Shown here in pieces: positions 47,305-54,842 of a stretch of DNA of 64,000 bases. Position 1 is the stretch's first letter. Each line of letters opens with the position of its first letter. The notes below the pieces were generated by a model. That model was not told where the DNA came from and did not search any database. It saw nothing but the letters and a program-made list of their open reading frames with translations. This DNA is from Membranihabitans maritimus (GTDB taxonomy: Bacteria > Bacteroidota > Bacteroidia > Chitinophagales > Saprospiraceae): assembly GCF_021729145.1 (NCBI RefSeq), contig NZ_JAJSLW010000001.1:248001-312000 (forward strand), written 5' to 3'. A program made the position numbers and the translations under genes.

Positions 47305-47318
47305 TGAAAGATATTGAA

Positions 47319-47924
47319 TTAAATCAAGCAGTAGTATAGGACAGGGAATAAAAAATATTCCAGTTTTCGAAGTGCAGGTTGGTCCTGCCGCAACCTCGTC
47401 ATTGCCCTGTATAAGGTATTTACAACGCTGCGATAGGACATGGAAAGTATTTTGGCAATTTCTTCAAGTGGCATTTCTTTATAATACCGCAAATAAATAA
47501 GCTCTTTCTGCCTCGCCGGTAATTTATTGATCATTTTTGTCAACAATTCTTTTCTTCGGATCTCTTCATTCTTGTCTATTTCAACTTCAGATGGTTTCAG
47601 GTAGACTTCAAGGCTTTGATGATCCCTGTAAGACCACCGTCTGTTTTTTTGCAATTGATCCATCAATCTTCTACGGAAGGCTTTGAAGAGGTAATATCGA
47701 ATGACTTCTACATCCGAAAGGTTTTCCCGATTATCATAAATATATATAAATAAGTCCTGGAGGCAATCCTTGACCAGGGATTCATCCTTGCATAATTTAA
47801 CGCCATAGTGATACAATGAAAGATAGTGCGAATTAAAGATCGAATTCAATGCATCTCTATCGCCGCGTTTTAATGCAGTCCAGACTTGACGGTCATCTTC
47901 GCTCTTTTCTGATTGGCGTATCAT
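47319..47924 (-). CDS. ECF-type RNA polymerase sigma factor (system 3)
   Basis: This 201-residue protein has the sigma-70 region 2 (ALNSIFNSHYLSLYHYGVKL, CLQDLFIYIYDNR) at about residues 20-90. Region 4 lies at about 125-185 (LPARQKELIYLRYYKEMPLEEIA, then MSYRSVVNTLYRAMTRLR). The layout and length are those of Bacteroidota ECF factors tied to SusC/D loci. Its partner anti-sigma factor is encoded at 45020. A LacI-type operator/promoter lies 44 bases upstream, so its synthesis, as well as its release, appears regulated. It should drive transcription of SusC/D system 3. Confidence 0.92.
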   Translation of the reverse strand: MIRQSEKSEDDRQVWTALKRGDRDALNSIFNSHYLSLYHYGVKLCKDESLVKDCLQDLFIYIYDNRENLSDVEVIRYYLFKAFRRRLMDQLQKNRRWSYRDHQSLEVYLKPSEVEIDKNEEIRRKELLTKMINKLPARQKELIYLRYYKEMPLEEIAKILSMSYRSVVNTLYRAMTRLRQDQPALRKLEYFLFPVLYYCLI

Positions 47925-47967
47925 TCCATCCTTTTTTTATTTAAAGAGCCCCGAAGTAAGTTTTATA

Positions 47968-48014
47968 TTCGGTAACGTTACCGAAATATAGGTATAAATT
48001 TCATCCTAAGCAAG
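47968..48014 (-). promoter_or_regulatory. LacI-type operator fused to a candidate promoter of the sigma gene (system 3)
   Basis: TTCGGTAACGTTACCGAA at 47968-47985 is a perfect 18-base palindrome. On the minus strand TATATTTC (47990-47983) is one base from TAnnTTTG and overlaps the palindrome. CTTG at 48014-48011 is one base from TTTG, with a 20-base spacer. It lies 43 bases before the ECF sigma ATG at 47924. A bound repressor would cover the -7 element. Confidence 0.7.
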
Positions 48015-48150
48015 ATTGTCGATAGGTCATTTAGAAAATAATCAATATACAGCATTTTGGAAACAAAACATTACCGAGAAGTAACCAATTAGTTTTTAGA
48101 ATATTACATTTAAATCACAGGGCTTGAAATACAATTTTTAGATACTGGAA

Positions 48151-51100
48151 TTATTTCGATTGCCATTCAAAATTCGTTTGCAACCAAGCCTTTTCACCTT
48201 TGGCAATATTAGCAATCCAAATATTAGCCGCCTCTTTATTTTTAAATATGGTTGATACATCACCTGAAAATACAATTTTATCTCCATGAATCGATTCAAC
48301 TTTACCTATCACCTGATATTTTTCGTCAAGTATGTATGCCCCAATATAGGTTTCTTCAAATACGAGTACATTATTACTTTCCAATACATTCTTATCATCA
48401 TCAACAAGTGATACATTAATACGTCCGATTAATAAATCATCCGATGGTCTGACTATCAATTCATTCTTTCCTACTTCCAAAGTATTAACCGGATGTTCGG
48501 TTTTCCTCAAACCATTGGAAAAAAATACCACGCCTTTATTCAGGGATTCAATATTTGATGGGGTATTTAAGTCTTCAGGAGCCAAATGAATTCTTTTGTT
48601 ATTGTAATCTACTTTCTCCACAGTCCCTTTCCATGCAGTAGAATTAAATGTCTGGTTTCCTACCGAAAGAAAAGTACCATCAGCGAAAAAAACCCTTTTC
48701 AATTTATTGTCCTTACCCAAAGTAATTACGGCAGCGCGCGCATCCGTTTTCAAGGAATACTTTTCAAGACTTTTTCGAAAGTTTTCTGTGTCACTTATGA
48801 TGATATCCGTTTCACTGTCCCTAACCACTTCTACTGCCCGGCTCCAAATCCCGCCTTCCAGCTTTAAATTTTGGACGGAAGATATAAAGCTTTTATCATT
48901 ATATAATTCCATTATTCCTGTAAAAGTACTCTTAAGGGAGTCGCCGGAAATACCTGCTTCCGAATGGCTAATAAGGTGTTGAATACGGTGAACCTTAGAT
49001 CTTGGATGATCAAATGAAGTAGCCATTGATAATTGTTGCCCGTTGGCAGACAATATTCTCAGTTTCAACCTGGCATCAGGATCATTTATATGACTAAATT
49101 CTAAAACGCCTTCCCCTTTCAGGCTTTTCCTTACATTAAACAAATGTTGAAATCCCGAACCATTATATCCGGTGTACCCACCAGAGTACCCTTCCGCACT
49201 CATTGCATTATTATCATATATTTCCCCCCGTTGAACATTTTCTCCGGCATATGTTCCAGGCTGGGCATCGCTCCATTCATTTTCATTGTATTTTACTTCC
49301 CCCGGGGGACCGTGTAAAATATAGTCATGTCTTTCACCTCCCTGGACTCTGAAAAAATCTATTGTATAACTGTTCCCCCCATCTGTGTCGATCATCATAA
49401 GATGTCTACGGTACTTCTCAGTGCTTGAGTAGGCAGGTGATGAAGCATCAATGGACTGGACAAAAGTGCCCGAATTAAATTGGTGCAAAGTACCGGGGAG
49501 GTTATTTTCTTGTTTACTGGCATTTACGACTACTGTATTGTGGGCAATTGTATTTTTTGACCAGGTATATATACCTGGAACATAAGCATTCATTGCATCT
49601 GGATACCCGAAATCAGGCATCATTTTTTGACCGTGGGAAAACAATTCAAAATTCAAAAAGTCCCAATGGTAATGTGAGCCATGCATTCCATAAGTAAGAG
49701 CCAAAGAGCTAGAGCTATTTTTTGATTGTAATAGCCCCATGCCATAGCCTGCAAAGAGTTTTGATTCCCTTTTTTCAATAGCTTTGGTTTTAACTTTAAT
49801 ATCCGGATGAAATAAAGTTTCAAATCTTGATTTATCTGCTAATTGTTCAGTACTTTTTCCCTCGAGCAAAGGTCCAATCCATGTTAGGAATGCAGAATCA
49901 CCATAGTTTCGAAAAGCTGTAGCATAGGTGTTCTCATCTCTCCCAATTACACCTCCCAGGGTAGAACCTGAATCTCCGATGTCTACCGTATATTTGTTGT
50001 CTACGGTTATCTCCAGAGGACTTCTCAATATTGATTCGACCCTTTCATCTTTAAATAGATTGATATCAAAATCTTTTAGGTTTTCAAATAACCGTGTAAT
50101 TGATTTGAGCCACAAAAAATTATACCCGGGTGACTCCATTGGCATACCATCCCGAAAAACAAAATTATACAGTGCGTAATTGACTCCTGTTTGTAGGTAT
50201 TCTTTACTAGTATGATTAATTAAACGATCAATAAGTTCGGCATTATTCATATTTTGGCGGGCCATAAGTACGTATAATAGTGCAATTTGATGCATGCCAA
50301 AGTTTCCCTGGATTTTTCTTTCCAAATAAGCTTCCACTGCTTCTTCCAGTAAGTTGGACTCAATGAAAGATTGAATCTCGATACCATTTTTGGAAAGTAG
50401 GTTCTGTAATTCCTGATCCTTTGATATGGAACTCCACACCATATCATAACACTCTGCGGCATCCTGGATAAACCAGGTTTCCCATATCCTGTTAAGTACT
50501 TTCCCCGGATATATACTTCCATTTTTCTTTTGCATTTGACCGTATCGTGATTGATCCTCATAATCCATTGCAGGATATACCTCCGCAAGACGATGTAAAA
50601 GAACCAAAGCTTTGTGCGCATAAATCTCTTTCCCTGTTAGTAAATATGCACGTCCCAGATCCTGTATTGCAGGTTGGACATAATCCCTGAAAAACCATTG
50701 GTTGGCATAAGCCACAAACCAATATTTTTCTCCGTCCGGTGCTAGCCAACCCCATCCTTTATCTACATACTTCTTTTCATTAGATAGTAAGAGAGGGTCT
50801 TTCTCAACTTCTGAGGGTTCAAAATCATTGGAAGGATAGTATTCCTTTCCAATAGGACATTGGACTTTGAATTGTTTTTTCGGGTCCAGAATCCAGGGAT
50901 ATTTATCTCCTACTTTAAAGATGCTATCTCCGTGAACAGGACAACCATTTACATTCAAATCAAATGACCGGGGTACACTTGCTTCCGGTATAAGCTTAAT
51001 TAAATCCTTATCTGCCCAACGCGACCATTCTTCGGCAGATTGAATAATAGCATCCGCTATTTGACGAGCGGTTTCATTGTTTTCAATTTTTTCACGAGCA

Positions 51101-51261
51101 TATGCAATGTCCTTTTCTGAGTAAATTAAACTTTGGCTTTTTGGCGGAAATGCTAACGTATTATCTTTAGAACTAACTCCCTGTGTATAGGATAGTGAAA
51201 AAGATACTGCAATTAATAAAAGAATCGAAGTAATCTTATTGAATATTTTGGAATAGGACAT
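48151..51261 (-). CDS. Heparinase II/III-like polysaccharide lyase family protein
   Basis: About 1,036 residues from the ATG at 51261, which gives a signal peptide (ITSILLLIAVSFSLSYTQG). An in-frame ATG at 51291 overlaps the preceding gene and is less likely. Residues about 80-480 look like an alpha/alpha toroid (ALVLLHRLAEVYP, GNFGMHQIALLYVLM). The heparinase II/III-type beta-sandwich follows, with HGSHYHWDFLNFELFSHG, a characteristic His/Tyr-containing element near residue 530, and DFGYPDAMN. A further C-terminal beta region of about 250 residues is present. The fold is shared by lyase families acting on uronate-containing polymers, including heparin, chondroitin and alginate. It closes the gene series that starts with the system 4 transporters. 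Substrate specificity cannot be read by eye. Confidence 0.85.
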   Translation of the reverse strand: MSYSKIFNKITSILLLIAVSFSLSYTQGVSSKDNTLAFPPKSQSLIYSEKDIAYAREKIENNETARQIADAIIQSAEEWSRWADKDLIKLIPEASVPRSFDLNVNGCPVHGDSIFKVGDKYPWILDPKKQFKVQCPIGKEYYPSNDFEPSEVEKDPLLLSNEKKYVDKGWGWLAPDGEKYWFVAYANQWFFRDYVQPAIQDLGRAYLLTGKEIYAHKALVLLHRLAEVYPAMDYEDQSRYGQMQKKNGSIYPGKVLNRIWETWFIQDAAECYDMVWSSISKDQELQNLLSKNGIEIQSFIESNLLEEAVEAYLERKIQGNFGMHQIALLYVLMARQNMNNAELIDRLINHTSKEYLQTGVNYALYNFVFRDGMPMESPGYNFLWLKSITRLFENLKDFDINLFKDERVESILRSPLEITVDNKYTVDIGDSGSTLGGVIGRDENTYATAFRNYGDSAFLTWIGPLLEGKSTEQLADKSRFETLFHPDIKVKTKAIEKRESKLFAGYGMGLLQSKNSSSSLALTYGMHGSHYHWDFLNFELFSHGQKMMPDFGYPDAMNAYVPGIYTWSKNTIAHNTVVVNASKQENNLPGTLHQFNSGTFVQSIDASSPAYSSTEKYRRHLMMIDTDGGNSYTIDFFRVQGGERHDYILHGPPGEVKYNENEWSDAQPGTYAGENVQRGEIYDNNAMSAEGYSGGYTGYNGSGFQHLFNVRKSLKGEGVLEFSHINDPDARLKLRILSANGQQLSMATSFDHPRSKVHRIQHLISHSEAGISGDSLKSTFTGIMELYNDKSFISSVQNLKLEGGIWSRAVEVVRDSETDIIISDTENFRKSLEKYSLKTDARAAVITLGKDNKLKRVFFADGTFLSVGNQTFNSTAWKGTVEKVDYNNKRIHLAPEDLNTPSNIESLNKGVVFFSNGLRKTEHPVNTLEVGKNELIVRPSDDLLIGRINVSLVDDDKNVLESNNVLVFEETYIGAYILDEKYQVIGKVESIHGDKIVFSGDVSTIFKNKEAANIWIANIAKGEKAWLQTNFEWQSK

Positions 51262-51274
51262 AGTTGTTAATTTT

Positions 51275-52141
51275 TTATGATGTAAAACCATTAATTACTT
51301 CCTGGGATTCGATGGAATATTGTCCAAACATTTCAAAAAAGAGTATGGCATTGTTTGTCTGGGCCAAAGTTTCGTGAGTTGTAGATGATTCCATTCCCGT
51401 GGTACAATCCCGGACTACAATTATCTCGTATCCGTATTTACTCATTTCCAGGACACCATAGTCCCGGGTTATCATACAGGCATTGGTATTAAATCCCACA
51501 TAAAACAAGAATAGTATCCCTTCTTTTCGGCAAAGATCGTGTAGTTCCCGGCCCGATACAACAATGGGCTCATCTTTTAAGGGCACAACCTTAGGGTGGA
51601 TTGTCAGTGGAGGTAAGTTTTGTTTTTCCACTTCTCTGGGTTCGTTCGGTCTTGCGAACTTTTCGTACTGACCTTTTTTAGTTCGAAAATCAAGGGGAGG
51701 CCAGGGAAGTTGGTCTGGCTCACTTTTTTCAGGACCGGTATAATTTTCTTCTGTATAAAATTGACGGGCCACTTTCGGAGAAGGAGCATGAATAATTTTC
51801 ATTCCATTATTCCGGCAGCTCTCAAGAAGCGGTACAAGATTTTGATTAATGATTTTTTCAGATCGCCGTTCAGTATCTTTCAGGTAATGCCTTTGCCATA
51901 CATCTACCAATACCAATGCCGTATTGGGCACTGGAATACTCCAATCGAGATAATGGTATTCCGTGTTGGATTCCAGCCATTCAACTCCCGGGTCTACATG
52001 CCATCGGTGATAGCGAGGGGCTATAGATAGCATCTTTTTCGGTTTATCAAAGGTGGAACCTGGGAGTAGAATAGAAAAACTGGTTAAGGTGTTTGTTTTT
52101 ATAAAAGCTCTTCGCGTCCATTCATTATTACACTGACTCAT
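51275..52141 (-). CDS. Isochorismatase-family cysteine hydrolase with Tat-like signal
   Basis: About 288 residues from the ATG at 52141. The start carries TRRAFIKTNTL, a twin-arginine-type signal. The Asp of the catalytic triad lies in ALVLVDVWQRH and the nucleophile Cys in FNTNACMITRDYG, typical of isochorismatase-like amidases. EIIVVRDCTTGM is a family motif. Members hydrolyse amides or enol ethers; in this lyase/sulfatase locus an amide or N-acyl group on a sugar could be the target. The gene lies between a toroid protein and the heparinase-like gene with small gaps, so it is co-transcribed. Confidence 0.84.
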   Translation of the reverse strand: MSQCNNEWTRRAFIKTNTLTSFSILLPGSTFDKPKKMLSIAPRYHRWHVDPGVEWLESNTEYHYLDWSIPVPNTALVLVDVWQRHYLKDTERRSEKIINQNLVPLLESCRNNGMKIIHAPSPKVARQFYTEENYTGPEKSEPDQLPWPPLDFRTKKGQYEKFARPNEPREVEKQNLPPLTIHPKVVPLKDEPIVVSGRELHDLCRKEGILFLFYVGFNTNACMITRDYGVLEMSKYGYEIIVVRDCTTGMESSTTHETLAQTNNAILFFEMFGQYSIESQEVINGFTS

Positions 52142-52180
52142 CCAAGTAGTATTTAGAAACAATAAATAGATAAATCAATA

Positions 52181-53749
52181 CTAGTTATATCCCAATTTAG
52201 TTTTCCATTTTAAAAGATTAGCAGAGAAAAAAAAGTTTTCTTCACCACGTTTAAAATAGGCTTTTTCAATATGTTCATAAACATCAGGCACTACCTTCGC
52301 AAGTGGGAGCCAACGGTGTAAAGCATTAAAATATCCTGGATATTCCCCCTTTCCATCTACCCACCGACTTACACCGATGTAATTTTCGAGTATCACATTT
52401 TTTATTAAAGTATTAGCAAATCTCGAAACATCTTTTTTTGAAAACTCAATCCCCATAGAATATGCATTCATCACTAAGGCGATATCTAAAGCTCCATGAG
52501 ATATGTCTTCAGTACGAGCTTTTCCGGGAAAGACTTTAACATTATAGGATATACTGTCTTCGGGCTTCCAGCCTACAGTAGTCATAGGCTCATACCAATA
52601 GTTCCAAATGTACAAATCCTTCTGTGCATCATACTCCAATCGGTTTTTAAAAAGATTCGCCATTTTCTCAGCACGAATTCTATAATCAATTTTACCTGTG
52701 ATGCGATATAATGCCAATTCTACGGAAACATGCTTTCCAAGATAGTTAAATGGCTGACCTACATTATCTGCAGGCATAGACTCCCCTTTTTCACACATTA
52801 GATAGTAGCCCTCATTGGAATTAGGTCCATTAACCCAAAGCCTTTGAGAAGCATCCATATAAGATTCTTCTGCTGATCGAATGAATAATTTTGACGAAGA
52901 ATCAAACTGATCTAAATCTGAATTATTGGCTACTATTTCTGAAAATCTAATTAAAGGTTCATAAATAATTCCTATATATCCCATAAAGGCCAATGGAATA
53001 GGATCAAGTTCAATGGATTGCTTCATAATTTCACCTATTCGCGGATTCACATATTCTACTCTTACTAAATTTGATTTCTCATAATATGTGCCAGATCTTG
53101 TGGAATATGGAGCCAGGGGGTCGTTAACAATCTTTTCGATATACCTACTGGAATTGGAATTCAAATTGATATTTTCAAAGTGTTCTTCTCTTTTAAAGTG
53201 TTCATTAACCACTGTCATATCAAAAGTATTCTGGTCCGGGCGTGGCTTAACATAAATTTTCGTTTGATTGTTGTAAGCAGATGGTGTGGATTGTAATACC
53301 ATCACCGTGTCTCCCTGGGCATTTCTCAAAATTCCCGTAGCCACTACATATTTTGAAGCCATACTCCAAGCCGGCCTACTTTTTCCCGATCCATCTACCA
53401 CTCCTCTTTTGTCATCTCTATGAGACAACAATCTTTTTCCTCGTGATTCCACTTCTTTAAGGTATTTTATATCTCCTGTAGCCTCATATAAATCCATAAA
53501 AGCATTGAGCGTATAGGATTCTCTCCAGCTCAGAGCACTGGCATCCTTGGTTTTTTCCCATGGATCGTCTTTGGGAAAACTTTCGAATAGAGAATCCAAC
53601 CGGCCTTCAGTTATAATAATTTCAGGAACAGTGTCCCGATAGTATGTTTCAAAATACAGGTTTCTACTATCACTAAAAACCTTGTTTACGTATGCAAAAG
53701 CGAAAAAAAACAACATTACTTTTAATAAGTATTTTGATTTATTACTCAT
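52181..53749 (-). CDS. Secreted protein of unknown function, probable alpha/alpha toroid
   Basis: This 522-residue protein has a signal peptide (MLFFFAFAYVNKVFSDS). I recognise no named family. Repeated helical pairs (SYTLNAFMDLYEATGD, SVELALYRITGKIDY, SHGALDIALVMNAYS) suggest an alpha/alpha-toroid like those of glycoside hydrolases, lyases or epimerases acting on uronates. A segment at about residues 140-240 is beta-rich (DTVMVLQSTPSAYN, YIEKIVNDP) and may be an inserted domain. Its ATG overlaps the upstream DUF5017-like gene's TAA by one base. Position in the operon between SusD-side lipoproteins and the lyase suggests direct action on the imported polymer. Confidence 0.72.
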   Translation of the reverse strand: MSNKSKYLLKVMLFFFAFAYVNKVFSDSRNLYFETYYRDTVPEIIITEGRLDSLFESFPKDDPWEKTKDASALSWRESYTLNAFMDLYEATGDIKYLKEVESRGKRLLSHRDDKRGVVDGSGKSRPAWSMASKYVVATGILRNAQGDTVMVLQSTPSAYNNQTKIYVKPRPDQNTFDMTVVNEHFKREEHFENINLNSNSSRYIEKIVNDPLAPYSTRSGTYYEKSNLVRVEYVNPRIGEIMKQSIELDPIPLAFMGYIGIIYEPLIRFSEIVANNSDLDQFDSSSKLFIRSAEESYMDASQRLWVNGPNSNEGYYLMCEKGESMPADNVGQPFNYLGKHVSVELALYRITGKIDYRIRAEKMANLFKNRLEYDAQKDLYIWNYWYEPMTTVGWKPEDSISYNVKVFPGKARTEDISHGALDIALVMNAYSMGIEFSKKDVSRFANTLIKNVILENYIGVSRWVDGKGEYPGYFNALHRWLPLAKVVPDVYEHIEKAYFKRGEENFFFSANLLKWKTKLGYN

Positions 53750-54816
53750 TAAGGTTCTATTGTAATATCAACTTCTTTAACAATGGATACACTTTCATCT
53801 TTTGTGGCATTTTTACCTACAAATACAGCTTTATAATTTCCAGGATTGGAATAAGAATAAGTATACTCAACTAGTTTCTGGTCCTGTATCCCACGAATTC
53901 CAACAGCTCTATCAGGTCCAAGATCCACTTCATTTGTAAATATGGGCTTTGTAATAACCCAAGTTTCCCTCATTGGGTCATTATTTGGATTATTGGGGTC
54001 ATAAGGTTCATATTCTGGTAATTCAGCAGAAGGATCATACACGTCACTATCGGGATCATAGATTGGATTCTCCGGGTCGTAAATTGGGTTTTCAGGGTCA
54101 TATTTCGGATCTTCCGGATCTTCATAACTATTCCCCAATATACTCAATCTCGTACTAGTTACTGTACTTCTAGATGGTGTATTGATGGGATCTTCATCTA
54201 CAGCATAAAATCCGGCAGTATTTTGGTTGACAAAATTCAGTTGACTCCCATTGAAGGAATCTTTACTTTTAACTGCAAAATTTTCGATCATCCAGATCCG
54301 GGCATCTCCGTTTTCCAACTGTGGTCTTGTAATGTATTTGAAAGCTACATAAATCGGATTACCCTCAGTGTATTCAGAAATATCAAAATTCCCTGACGAT
54401 GTGAAATCTTCAGAATCTCCTAAAGTCAAACTGTCTGTAATATCTATCCAGTTGGATGATTTTACGCTTTCTAAGCTACTTGTATCTCCATCAAAGTCGT
54501 TGGATATAAGTACAGAAAGCTGATTTTCCTGAGTTCCTTCACGAACCCCACTTTGAAAGGATAGTATCGCACTTTGATCCGGAAATTCTATTACCCGTCC
54601 ATCTTTGTAGTCATAGTCATTAAATACTTCTCCGGAATAAAAAGAAACTATCTCAGCGTATCCTGTAAATGTGAATACAACTTCTTCATCCACTTTAAAA
54701 TTAGATTTTTCCAAACTCACATTTAGATCAGGTGTATCTGTTATCGACAGGTCTTTCTCACATGAAAGGGCAACTATCGAGATAAAAGCCAATATGATAA
54801 AATTATTAAACTTCAT
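53749..54816 (-). CDS. DUF5017-like surface lipoprotein
   Basis: About 355 residues from the ATG at 54816, with lipobox VALSC (Cys about residue 19). Residues just after the lipoprotein signal look like an immunoglobulin-type beta domain (DEEVVFTFTGYAEIVSFYSG). The middle resembles DUF5017 carbohydrate-binding-like domains (FDISEYTEGNPIYVAFKY; ARIWMIENFAVKS). The C-terminus returns to beta structure (VGIRGIQDQKLVEYTYSYS). A linker of Asp-Pro heptads interrupts the second half. Genes of this kind commonly follow SusC/D and encode surface glycan-binding proteins (SGBPs). It lies 26 bases after SusD (54843) and is coupled to the next gene. Confidence 0.8.
   Translation of the reverse strand: MKFNNFIILAFISIVALSCEKDLSITDTPDLNVSLEKSNFKVDEEVVFTFTGYAEIVSFYSGEVFNDYDYKDGRVIEFPDQSAILSFQSGVREGTQENQLSVLISNDFDGDTSSLESVKSSNWIDITDSLTLGDSEDFTSSGNFDISEYTEGNPIYVAFKYITRPQLENGDARIWMIENFAVKSKDSFNGSQLNFVNQNTAGFYAVDEDPINTPSRSTVTSTRLSILGNSYEDPEDPKYDPENPIYDPENPIYDPDSDVYDPSAELPEYEPYDPNNPNNDPMRETWVITKPIFTNEVDLGPDRAVGIRGIQDQKLVEYTYSYSNPGNYKAVFVGKNATKDESVSIVKEVDITIEP
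54037..54120 (-). repeat. 21-bp tandem repeat encoding Asp-Pro heptads
   Basis: On the minus strand this segment encodes four consecutive heptads: DPEDPKY, DPENPIY, DPENPIY and DPDSDVY. A degenerate DP-rich continuation runs to about 53974. The two central units are identical in protein. The repeat lies inside the DUF5017-like gene and stays in frame, because the unit is a multiple of three. Confidence 0.85.
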
Positions 54817-54842
54817 TTCTATTCGATTTTTTTCGTTAAATA

